Source of the DNA: Berberis thunbergii
Taxonomy: Eukaryota; Streptophyta; Magnoliopsida; Ranunculales; Berberidaceae
Assembly: GCA_003290165.1 (NCBI GenBank)
Contig: QNQO01000461.1
Coordinates: forward strand, 496,001 to 560,000
Direction of reading: 5' to 3'
DNA: 64,000 nt
Shown: one piece after another, positions 33,651 to 43,595 of the stretch
Layout of the letters: each line of letters opens with the position of its first letter
Numbering within the stretch: the first letter of the stretch is position 1
Position numbers and translations under genes: made by a program
Notes under the pieces: generated by a model
Databases searched by the model: none
What the model was told of the DNA's origin: nothing
What the model saw: the letters and a program-made list of their open reading frames with translations, nothing else

Positions 33651-34554
33651 AAAATTTTCCCTCCTCCTCAACTCTCATTTCTCTATATGTTTTGGAGTTT
33701 TCTCGCAAGTTTGAGCTTTATGTGCATAAAGACAATGCTCAAAAATACATTGTCACAGTGTCATTGTTGCCCAAACAAAATTCATACAAAATCGCATGAT
33801 TTTCCAAAGTGTTACACTTCATATATCAAGGGTACAAAGTTGACCAAACTCGACGCTTGGTTTCTTATATTTTAATAGGAACTCCGTAGGGTTAGGCCTT
33901 CCATAACCAAATTTAACCCACAATGAAAAAAATGAGTGAATTAGAATTAAGTCCATAACCGGTTTTGATTCCTCGAGGTAGTCTCGTGGTCTATAAAAAA
34001 CTGGGACACCAAAATCCAACTGCTAGTTTTGGCATTTTACAACCTATATATCGTCGTCACATGTTTAATGATCTTCTTTTTTACAAACATGTTAAAGATT
34101 AACTAGTTGACTGGTAGAATCAACTAGTAACTAGCCTGGATCCTTCTACCACGACTCGGACCAAATTGAGACTCGATTAGTCGGTAAACCCGAACCATTA
34201 TGGTCAAGAAGTGTGGGTACCATTGGGACAAGCTAGTTTGTCATCCCTATGGTTTAGGCAAACCATGATGATGGTATACCAACAAAACTTTTGCGGTTTT
34301 AAATTAACTGACGCCAATCGAAGTTCAAGATACCCCACTAAAAGTATATTTCTTTTCAAAAAAAATCTTTCGAAGCATACTTTTAATATAACATCAACAA
34401 GTTCAATTTGTTTGAACAACACAATCAATTATTTATTTTTTCTAACGTGTTTGACCTTCATTCTCCATTGGTTTTTAGCAATTGTAGTCAACAACTCGCA
34501 ATCCATTGTGATTAATAAGCATCAAATGAGGCTAAGAATTATTAAGAGAACGAG
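33651..34554. other. Gene-free stretch between two MITEs
   Basis: I see no supported gene. ACTAG-containing short repeats near 34100-34180 may be degraded hAT sequence. Confidence 0.4.
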
Positions 34555-34562
34555 GAGGTAAC

Positions 34563-35077
34563 CAGGGGCGGAACTAGGATTGCTGACTAAGGGGGCAAAA
34601 AAAAGTTTGAAAATATCAACTTATTCCTGAACGTGGTTTCTGAACCAAACGAAATTTTTTTTCTTTTTTAACTCCCAACAAACCCACCTTCTCCTCTTCT
34701 CCTTCTCTCATATTTTCGCTCCCTCACAAACCCTCTCTCACTCTGTAATCTCTCAACTCCGCCTCTCATCTCACTCCTCTTATATTTTCACTCCCAATTC
34801 GCTCAACTTCGTAGCAGTTGGCTATATCGAATCCTGAAACACGAACATATCAGTAGCAGAGATTTGTATAGAATAGGGGGGAGGGGAAACCTAAACTTTT
34901 AAAATAATCCATAATTTAATTTTTTAGTGGAGTCAAGAGGCAAAATTATATACAAAATGGGGCAATCTAAACTTTTAAAGGGGGACAATATAAAAAATAT
35001 ATGAATAATTTAGTGAGATTTTTCATAAAGATAAGGGGGCAAGTGACTCCCTTAGCCAAAGGGTATATCCGCCCATG
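34563..35077. mobile_element. hAT-like MITE, family CAGGGGCGGA, copy 2
   Basis: Termini CAGGGGCGGAACTAGG and (reverse complement) CATGGGCGGATATACCC, flanked by perfect GAGGTAAC duplications at 34555-34562 and 35078-35085. It is the same family as 4411-4841, in the opposite orientation. The perfect duplication suggests a younger insertion than copy 1. Confidence 0.93.
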
Positions 35078-35760
35078 GAGGTAACCCAAACTGAGTTCCC
35101 CTTGTAGCTATCAGTTTGTGTGGAAATTAGGTAGAACATGAGAGAAAATATGAAAGTCAAGTGTCTTATTTTGGTCAAGGGTTGCCTTAATCCAAATGGA
35201 AGAGAATATTCTTCGAACATTGTACAAATATCAGAATTTGAAGCTAAATAGAGGCCTCAAAGATTAGACTAATATATGGTGAGATAATGAAGACAATCCG
35301 AAATCTAAAAATGTGAAGATAGAACAAAAGAAAAGTCGTTAATGGAAATATTCTTCAACAAAGATTGGATAATGTCATTCTTATCTATTATAGCAATTTG
35401 CACCTTGCCAATGTTTGAGGTGAGGTATGGCAATAAAATTTCAATAGATGCTTTGTACAAAACTGAACTCGTCTTAATCATGGGCATTAGTTTACACTAG
35501 ATTCATAATCGACGGAAAGAGAAATACCACCAAACCCATTTACAAGTTTCCTTTTAAAATAAAGCACATGGTTTTTATTGGTTGTGTGACGAACCAACAA
35601 TTTCGGCAAACTAGTCACAAAAAAAACCTTAGGACCACCAGCACCACTTCAACTCAACAACCAATTTTGATAATTTTTCATTCTTAAAAAAATAAAATAA
35701 AAATGAGTATAAAAAATATGGATTTTGATTATTAAATGTTAAGCCAACAACAATTTAGTT

Positions 35761-36274
35761 TAGAACTTTTTATATGTATCCAATTCCAAACCAAACGTTT
35801 GATGACAAAACAATTTTTTCAAATATTGAGAGACGGTTTATAATGAGCAATGACACCATTTTATTTCAGTAGTTAGTCGAATGTTGGTGGAATATTTATT
35901 TCCTAAATTGTTGATTCTCTTAAAGTCCGAACTTGCAGAAATACTTAATGTAATTAAATATCAAGTGTAAGCAAGACCGAAGGCGTGAGACTAAAACATA
36001 TATCGGTGAATACCAATTGTACAACTTCATCGTAAACTCACACAGTACTACCGTGAATATATAACACATGGGAAATTTAGGCTCATAGACAACTAGAGTG
36101 AGCTTAATATTCCAACAAGAACTCTTTATATATATCCAGACCAAAAGTCTGGCGACAAAGTAACTCTTCAAATATTGAGAGACTGTTTATAGTGAGTAAT
36201 GACATTATTTTATATCAGTAGTTAATCAATTATTGGTGGAATATTTATTTCCTGCCAGACTTCACAAATTGTTG
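35761..36274. repeat. Direct repeat pair of about 155 bp
   Basis: 35761-35914 and 36118-36274 share TCAAATATTGAGAGAC, GGTGGAATATTTATTTCCT and intervening sequence at roughly 75-80% by eye, with about 200 bp between them. Confidence 0.75.
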
Positions 36275-37010
36275 CTTCTATTATGAACTCGCCTTTAACT
36301 GAACTTGTAGTTTTATCTAAATGCCAAAGAGAATAAACTAGACATGCCTAGTGGTGCAATGAATATTGAAAGGAGAATCATGTCTTGATCACCTGATGCA
36401 TCATGCATAACCAATTTCATTTCTTCAAACATATACTATTGATCTTGTAGTTCTTTCGGTAACACCACAAGTAGATTGTTCTTGAGCATGCAAAAATCAT
36501 TGAAAATTGTTGGAGGAGTACAATCAACCCGCACATCTAAGTCTGTGTTGTCATATTTTCTATTAAAGGCATAATTGATTTTGTTGATTTAATTTCCAAA
36601 GATATCGGTTCTTGCGCCATCAATGGTTGAGTGACTTTGCCAGCAATATGCTCTTTCACCAGAAGAGTAATTTTCTCCATAAGTTCATCATTTGCCTTTT
36701 TCAATTTAGCTTGTAGTATAACTTTGGTAGTATATTGTTGGTCATGATGACCTTTTTTTTTTGAAAAACAAAGAAAGGTGGATGCCTAAAAGAAACCTAT
36801 GGTGTAAATAAGAGGGAATAATAAGAGCTTGGGATTGAGCTAATGAGATAGTTGCTAAGTAGAATAGTTGGGGCTTGAGGGGTGATTCAGATTCAAGTTA
36901 AGAAATTGTAGATGGGTGTATAGAATCAAAACAATGGAACAATAATTGACTTGGTTTGTAGTTGGTTGCGTGTGGTATGGACTTTGGAAAGAGTAATGCT
37001 ATCGGGCCCG
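36275..37010. other. Gene-free stretch with a weak minus-strand coding signal
   Basis: On the minus strand near 36480-36760 short collinear runs such as KLKKANDELMEKITLLVKEH and NDFCMLKNNLLVVLPKELQD look protein-like but are separated by frameshifts. It could be the coiled-coil end of a transposon protein or a dead gene. I cannot name it. Confidence 0.35.
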
Positions 37011-37016
37011 GGTCTA

Positions 37017-37145
37017 CAGCCTGGTTTGCAGCCTGGGGGGGGCGAAAATACAATCCCCCCCATCTTTAAACACCTTTTTGGAGAAGTGTTTAAAAGAGGA
37101 GGGCAAAATTGTATTTTTCGCCCCCAGGCAGCAAACCCAGGCTCT
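37017..37145. mobile_element. Foldback (near-palindromic) element
   Basis: Arms of about 60 bp (AGCCTGGTTTGCAGCCTGG, GGGCGAAAATACAAT, TTTAAACAC) are inverted around a loop of about 10 nt near 37078. The unit would form a long hairpin. No target duplication was identified. Confidence 0.75.
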
Positions 37146-37300
37146 CTGGAATTATACCTTTGGAAAACAGGATCAAGCTTCGAGACGAGTTGAGAACTGG
37201 GAATTAACAAAGGGTTGGATCGAGAATTCATAGGGAATTTAAAAGGGTAGATGATGGTTTATTGATATTGATCACTCCAACGATCAAGGCCTTTTCCAAG

Positions 37301-38092
37301 GGGATCCGGGGGGTCATGCGCAGAAAGCGCAGGATGAGGTCCTGTGCATAGATCTGGACCGTCAGATCTGTTGGACGGTCCAGATTCATGGATTTGAATT
37401 CTTTTTATTTCATATGTTTTAGCAAAGGGATTGAAATAGGACTTTCGAAGAAGAAGAGAGTCTCTTCCTCCCTTCTCTTCCATGTGGAATTCTTCGAAAA
37501 TGGGTGGGTGTTTTATTCTTTTCTTTCATTTTTGTAGGTGGGCTCAAACTGCAGCACAATTACCAAGAATAACATATAATGAGATTAAGAACTTCTGGAA
37601 TTCTTGTTTGAAGAAGAAACTCAGGCAACAGGGGATTGACCCAAACACACACAAGCCATTGAGCAAAACTGAAAAAGTCAAAGAAGAAACCTTCTCCTCA
37701 CAGCGAGCTCAATGTAAAAAGCTTGAAACCATATCAAAAATGGGTGGACTTGGGCAAGTATGGGGTGTGAACAATTCGAGTTACTTTGATATTGGGGTGT
37801 TAAACGAAGCAGCTTCAAGAGTCCCCATTATCACAAAACCAGCTTTTGATCCATTTCCCTTGTTACAACTCCAACGAGATTTCAATCAAACAGGGATGGA
37901 TTCCAACATTTCATTTCAACACCGTTTCAATCCCTTTGCTAAGTTTTTTTTTCAATCCCTTTGCTAAAACATATGAAAAAAAAAGATTCAAATCCATGAA
38001 TCTGGATCATCCAACAGATCTGACGGTCCAGATCTGTGCACAGGACCTCATCCTGCGCTTTCTGACATTGAGCCCCCCACCCCCCGAATCCC
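37301..38092. mobile_element. Terminal-inverted-repeat unit carrying a MYB exon (Pack-MULE-like)
   Basis: Long inverted repeats (37301-37438 and 37951-38092, about 140 bp, roughly 85-90% similar by eye) share GGAT(C/T)CGGGGGG, CAGAAAGCGCAGGATGAGG, GATCTGGACCGTCAG and TGTTTTAGCAAAGGGATTG. Between them lies an R2R3-MYB exon with its intron acceptor. Long TIRs plus a captured host exon are the hallmarks of a Pack-MULE. I could not find a 9-bp target duplication, so the superfamily is inferred. Confidence 0.75.
37538..37967 (+). pseudogene. Captured R2R3-MYB fragment (end of R3 and following region)
   Basis: An acceptor TTTTTGTAG precedes 37538. The exon then reads WAQTAAQLPRITYNEIKNFW and NSCLKKKLRQQGIDPNTHKP, matching the third helix of the MYB R3 repeat and the conserved tail of the MYB61/50/86-like group. 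Sites usually GRTDNE now read RITYNE, so DNA contacts are damaged. The frame stays open to about 37967 and includes a PITKPAFDPFPLLQLQRDF stretch before running into the inverted repeat. The R2 repeat and the rest of the gene are missing. Transcription from the element could give a chimeric transcript but not a working factor. Confidence 0.85.
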
Positions 38093-38640
38093 AAAGAATG
38101 TATACCTACTATTATCAAGGAAATTTTCATTGGAAAAAATGGGTACTTTCACCAAGGAATTTTTTCATTAGTAAAGTATTTTGTTTTTACTAAGAGAAGA
38201 TTTGTTGTTATAAACACTCTTCCCTAAGGAAATATTTCATTGGAAATTTAAATATTTTAACAAGGAGATATCATGTTGGTGATCCCCTGGAAAAAACATA
38301 TATTTGGGATTTGGATTCACTATTTTCAATTACTCATTTTATAAATTCATATTAAATACTATGATAAAAGACAATAGGGAGTTGAAACAACAATCTCAGT
38401 GACTTCCAAAACAAAATATTGTCAAAAGATACTCATTATCTATTCAAACACTCGTGCATAAACACACACAATCACTTGAGTTTTCTTTCCCTCTTGAATC
38501 AATTTTAGTTTCAATGACACACCATTTGTTGTTATCTTGTTCTTTTTCTTCATTTTCATTGTAGTTCCCTCCTCCTTTTGGTCAAACCAAGAGAGCCCTT
38601 ATTTGTTTTCTATATCTGATCCCTCAACCATTGCAGGGTA
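38093..38640. other. Gene-free stretch between two elements
   Basis: AT-rich DNA with nothing I can assign. Confidence 0.5.
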
Positions 38641-38648
38641 CTAAAAAT

Positions 38649-39233
38649 TAGTGTTCTAAAAATTGGCCTAGGCGCTAGAAGGTAGAAAAACACCCAGATT
38701 AATGGTTAGGATGGTTCTGGGCGAGTTTTGTATTTATTTTTAATAAGGCTGATTGTGTTTTTATTTTGTTTTTCTTTCCTCTTTTTTAGAACTGAACAAT
38801 TTAATTATTTTTTATTCAGTATATGTCTAAATGTATCAAAGGATGATTACTTAATGGAATTCTCAAAAGATCTGTCGGTACCAATTTTAGTAATCTAGAT
38901 TTTATCAAACATGCATGAAGTTATTAATGCAATTTGAAGAAAAATAAAAGAGTAAGTTTGGATATTTGTCCTCAAATTCAACTTTGTATAAAGTACCCAT
39001 CATGACCAACTTCAATCATTTGAGTTTTAATAAAAATTTGTTCATGATTGTTAATTTTTCATGTTTTTAAATTTTGCATATGTATCTTGGCATTAAATTG
39101 GATGTAATTGATAAGGTATTATGCTTAACTTTTTTAAATTATTAAAGTTATAATACAAAACCTAAGACCGCCTAGGTGTCGCTTAGGCCCCTGCTCACTG
39201 CCCACCCACCGCCTAGCGCTTTTTAAAACACTG
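38649..39233. mobile_element. hAT non-autonomous element, same family as 22973-23677
   Basis: Left end TAGTGTTCTAAAAATTGGCC and right end (reverse complement) CAGTGTTTTAAAAAGCGC. CTAAAAAT is duplicated at 38641-38648 and 39234-39241. Subterminal CCTAGGCG/CGCCTAGG motifs parallel the GAGGCG repeats of the other copies. Confidence 0.92.
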
Positions 39234-39612
39234 CTAAAAATACAGAATACCCAAATTCAAATTAGATGAAAACTCCTTTTGTAACTTGAAGAAATTAGGC
39301 TCAAAATTAGTGAAGATTAAAGGGGTTTTGAATTCTCACCTTAGGACCTTCTGGGCCTATTCTCCATAATGGGGTTTTAGATGTCTTGCAATCATAGTGA
39401 ACCTTCATTCCATTTTGATCCCTGAATAGAGTTATTTCTCATTTAGCCCCCATTTGTTTGTGTTTATTCTTATTTGACCCTCATTTGTTTTTGTATTCTA
39501 GTCTAACACTCATGACCGTTTGTTCAAGAGTGTTGACTAACAAATTCCATCCAAAAAATTTTAATTAACAAATCTACCCTCACATAAATATGGGGTTCAT
39601 GCTCATAAATAC

Positions 39613-39746
39613 CTTTCAGCATCAGGAGGTGTGGATTGGCCATGACTTGGAGCGAAGAAATCGAGATATCGTTTTAGGGATTTGAAACTGAGTTTCTTTA
39701 GTGATTGGGGTTCTACTGGATCCATCCCTGTTGTCGACTATGGCAT
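39613..39746 (-). pseudogene. PRL1: PRL1 (pleiotropic regulatory locus 1) first exon, captured
   Basis: From an ATG at 39746 the minus strand reads MP, a TAG, STTGMD, then VEPQSLKKLSFKSLKRYLD and APSHGQSTPPDAE, and ends at a donor GTATTT. This matches the N-terminus of PRL1, a WD40 protein of the spliceosome-associated NineTeen complex. The early stop at codon 3, and K/R-to-Y and L-to-F changes in the conserved block, mark it as dead. No WD40 repeats are present. It sits inside the left half of the Pack-MULE-like element, divergent from the TAF6 exon. Confidence 0.85.
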
Positions 39747-40304
39747 CTTTTAGTCCCTTCTTCACCTTACGTACTCTAGATATAGCACAGAGAAGTGTGC
39801 CTTGCAGTGATGCTAGCCTACAAATTTTTTCCAACACTGATAAGAGAAGATAATGAGGCATATGGGTGTTTTGTACTAGTACATGCAACACAGTAAAATA
39901 CACAATATTTCTGAAGAAATGTGATTGAAACCAATTGATAGCAATACATACAACATATGTAAACAAAGATGAATTTATATTGCACAACCAGTAAATACTA
40001 TCAATTGCATAATTGTGACCTAATGAGTTGTTGAATTCGAACAAAATGTTAGAAAACTAGATTTCTCCAATAAAGAAAACGAGATTGTGATGTCAAGGGT
40101 TTTGATAGTACAAAAACAAAACTCTACGGACAAAGTAACAAGCGCGGAGCATGAACCCTAGTTCTTAAAATCTCCCATAGCAGATTCCCAAGTATAGGAT
40201 TTGATTAAAAAAAATCAATCCCATCTCATCAAAATTTCTTCTCCAATGCTTCTAACTCAATTCTCTCCAAGTCGAGCTAAGCAAATGCAGAATCGAAGCC
40301 CCCA

Positions 40305-40531
40305 TATTGAGAATATATCGAGAATATTCTAATTGATTGGGAATATTTGTATTAGGAAGGTTGCTTATTGAGTCAAGATTGTATAATAGTTTTTAAGGAA
40401 GTTAGCAGATTATATTGTGAATATTCTCACAATATTCTCTTGATTAGTTTGTATATAAACAGGAGAATGGAATGAGAAATGCAGAACACAATACACACAA
40501 AATCAATTCTTTTGTGTCTAATATTTCATCA
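40305..40531 (+). repeat. 5' LTR of the second copia element
   Basis: 227 bp, TATTGAGAATATAT...TTCATCA. It is followed directly by the tRNA-Met-type primer-binding site. Confidence 0.93.
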
Positions 40532-40679
40532 TGGTATCAGAGGAGTTTGTTTAGCCAAATAGGGTTGTTGGGCAGTCGGCGTGTGCCGAGGATGGGGCAA
40601 ATGCTGGTGTCGAGGTGATTGTACAGCCAGATGAGGCTACTGGGTAGCCGGCTTGTGCGAACCAGGAGGACAACCTGGA

Positions 40680-42438
40680 CGCAAGTCAGGAAGATGTGTT
40701 GGGCAGGGGTCAACGCAAAAGGCAAGCCTCGGTACGACTCTGTGATTATGTTACTCATACCATTCGAAAATGAGTCCATTCGTACCAGCTTCACCCGTAC
40801 CACGACATTCCTCAGGTACACTCTATCCTATAGCACATTATGTGAATTGTGATAATTTTTCTATGCGACATAGACATTTTCTTGCAGCCTTGACAGCAAA
40901 TTGGGAACCTATGTGCTATTCTAAGGCCGCGAAAGACAGTCGCTGGAGGGATGCCATGCGACGAGAAATTGAGGCTCTTGAGATTAATGAAACCTGGGTT
41001 GTAGCAGACTTGCCACCAGGAAAGAAAGCTCTAGGATGCAAGTGGGTATACAAGATCAAATATAACTCTGATGGTACGATTGAGCGATTGAAGGCTCGGC
41101 TGGTTATTCTTGGGAATAATCAAATTGAAGGAGTTGATTATACAGAGACTTTTGCTCCAGTAGCTAAGATGGTTACAGTAAGGGTCTTTCTTGTCGTTGC
41201 GGCTGCCATGAATTGGGAAGTCCATCAGATGGATGTTCATAATGCATTTCTACATGGTGACCTTACGGAGGAGGTATACATGAAATTACCACCCGACTTT
41301 CAGGTGGGGACTTCCGGAAAGGTGTGCAAGCTTAGGAAATCATTATATGGGCTAAAGCAGGCACCCCGATGCTAGTTCGCTAAACTGTCAACTGCTTTGA
41401 AGAATTATGGTTTTCGACAATCTTATTCAGATTATTCTTTGTTTACTCTACAAAGAGGTGCGGTTCAGCTCAGTGTTCTTGTCTATGTCGACGACCTTAT
41501 CATCTCTGAGCGTAATCAGGGGGATATACAGAAATTCAAGGGTTACCTCAGTGTTTGTTTCCATATGAAAGATCTGGGTCCTTTAAAGTATTTCTTGGGG
41601 TCGAAGTGGCACGCGGACCAGATGGGTTTGTGCTTTGTCAATGCAAACACGCGCTAGATATCATCTCCGAGGTCGGATTGCTAGGGGCAAGGCCCGCGGC
41701 GGTGCCATTGGAACAGAATCATCGACTCGCCTTGTCCAAGAGTCCAGAGCTCGCTGACCCGGAGCCTTACCGTCGCTTGGTGGGACGGCTAATTTATTTG
41801 TGTTTCACTCGACCCGAATTATCTTATAGTGTTCATGTTTTATCTCAATTTATGCAACATCCTTGGGCGGACCAATGGGAAGCTGCTTTGCGAGTGGTTT
41901 GGTACTTAAAAGGTAATCCAGGTCAAGGTATACATTTGAGTAGTAAGTATGACATGCAGTTACATGGGTGGTGTGATGCTAACTGGGCCGGATGCCCTTT
42001 GACTCAGAGGTCCCTCACTGGTTGGTTGGTGTTCCTTGGAACTCGCCGGTATCTTGGAAGACAAAGAAGCAACATACAGTATCCCGCTCCTCCACAGAGG
42101 CGAAATATCTGTCTATGGCTATGACTACATGTGAGTTGAAATGGCTTAAAGCTATTTTAGCTAGCCTCAGGATGCCTCACACACGTCCTATGTCTCTTCA
42201 TTGTGATAGCCAGGCGGCTCTCCATATATCTCAAAATCCCGTATTTCATGAACGGACAAAACATATTGAGGTCGATTGTGTCTTTGTCCGTGATGACATT
42301 GTTGCTGGACATATCAATCCCACATTTGTCCCATCCAATGAGCAACTTGCTGACATTTTCACAAAAGCATTGGACAGACGACAATATGAGTATCTACTTC
42401 GCAAGTTGGGCATACGGGATCTCCATGCACCAACTTGA
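40680..42438 (+). pseudogene. copia RT and RNase H, with stop and frameshifts
   Basis: A pre-RT leader [18 protein letters not shown] (from about 40698) is followed after a frame change by [53 protein letters not shown] and [14 protein letters not shown]. There a TAG (41373-41375) replaces the expected Trp codon. The catalytic VLVYVDDLIIS is at about 41478-41510. A frameshift near 41600 and another near 42010 separate RT from RNase H ([43 protein letters not shown]). The order is collinear with copia pol. The product is not functional. Confidence 0.93.
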
Positions 42439-42445
42439 TGGGGGG

Positions 42446-42672
42446 TATTGAGAATATATTGAGAATATTTTGATTGATTGGAAATATTTGTATTAGGAAG
42501 GTTGTTTATTGAGTCAAGATTGTATAATAGTTTTTAAGGAAGTTAGCAGATTATATTGTGAATATTCTCACAATATTCTCTTGATTAGTTTGTATATAAA
42601 CAGGAGAATGGAATGAGAAATGCAGAACACAATACACACAAAATCAATTCTTTTGTGTCTAATAATTCATCA
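42446..42672 (+). repeat. 3' LTR of the second copia element
   Basis: 227 bp, matching 40305-40531 except for about six substitutions. CCCCA follows. Confidence 0.93.
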
Positions 42673-43120
42673 CCCCACCAAGTAATATCTCCCTTTCTCT
42701 CGATCTTTGTGCCCCTCTCTGTTGAAGCTGTTTTACAAGTCACTCAACTGGCTTAACCCAAACTTATGTGTCTTATTTAGGTTGCTCAAATCGATATGGG
42801 TAATGGGTTTTGAGAGATTATTTGAAAGGATTTTGGTTGCGAGATTATATGAAGCAAACCCTAATTCAATTTCTTTTAAAAATAAGAGGGTTTTTTCATG
42901 TTTTTTACGCTAAAGGGTATCTAACAATTGTTCAAAGTTTACACCTTGGTGATGGGTTTGTTTTTGTTTTTGATTTGGTTGTAATTTCTACAGACATTGT
43001 TATCGCCCAATTGGTTGTTTGTGTTGGCTAAAAGATGTGTTATTGTTAATGTTGTGTTGCAGGAGCTTATGAGAGAGGCTACTTTGATGTAGAATTAGTT
43101 GTAAATAGTTCAAGTAGAAG

Positions 43121-43244
43121 ATGAGTATTGTTCCAAGGAAACGATTGAGGTGATTGCGCAGAGCTTGGGATCAATGACTTGTCCCCCGATGTTGCGCATG
43201 CTCTTGCACATTATGTGGAGTATCGGGTGCATAAAATCATGCGG
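43121..43244 (+). pseudogene. TAF6: TAF6 first coding exon (histone-fold start), captured
   Basis: After an acceptor GTTGTGTTGCAG (ending 43071) and a short leader, ATG 43121 starts MSIVP. With two single-base shifts the sequence reads ETIEVIAQSLG, DLSPDVAHALAHYVEYRV and KIMR, then a donor GTAAGT at 43245. This is the histone-fold N-terminus of TFIID subunit TAF6 (plant consensus MSIVPKETIEVIAQS...). The shifts at about 43137 and 43171 destroy the frame, and no later exon exists before the element ends at 43586. It lies head-to-head with the PRL1 exon. Confidence 0.85.
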
Positions 43245-43595
43245 GTAAGTAGTTTATTGCTTCAATGTGATAATAAGATTTTTAACATAATGTGGTTATA
43301 ATTGGGTGATAGTAGTTATGTTAAAATTGGGTTTGTGAGGGAGAGAAAAGAAAAGAGAAGGAAAAGAGGAGGAGGATAGAGATTACAAAGAGAGTGAGGA
43401 CGGGTTTGGAGGAGTTACAAAAATAAATTAAGCAAGGGAAATTTTTTTTTTTCAAAAATGTTGGATGTAATTTGTTAGTCAACACCCTTGAATAGACGGT
43501 CATGGGTGTTAGACTGGAATACAAGAATAAATTATGGTCAAATAGGAATAGACATAAACAAATTAGAGCCAAATGAGAAACAACCCCCCTAAGTA

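Larger units (their letters stand above)
40305..42672 (+). mobile_element. Ty1/copia element, internally deleted, recent
   Basis: Identical-length LTRs (40305-40531 and 42446-42672, 227 bp, about six differences) are flanked by CCCCA on both sides (40300-40304 and 42673-42677). The primer-binding site is TGGTATCAGAG at 40532 and the purine tract GATGGGGGG precedes the right LTR. Gag, protease and integrase are absent; only RT and RNase H remain. It is inserted between the PRL1 and TAF6 fragments. Confidence 0.95.
39429..43586. mobile_element. Pack-MULE-like element carrying PRL1 and TAF6 exons, with a nested copia
   Basis: Inverted repeats of about 130-150 bp at 39429-39575 and 43440-43586 share TTTCTCATTT, AATTTGTTT-like runs, CATGACCGT and GTGTTGACTAACAAATT. 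The flanks CCCTGAATA (39420-39428) and CCCTAAGTA (43587-43595) agree at seven of nine positions, as for a 9-bp Mutator-type duplication. Inside are the first exon of PRL1 on the minus strand, the first coding exon of TAF6 on the plus strand, and a 2.37-kb copia inserted later. Without the copia the element is about 1.8 kb. No mudrA transposase is present. Confidence 0.8.
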
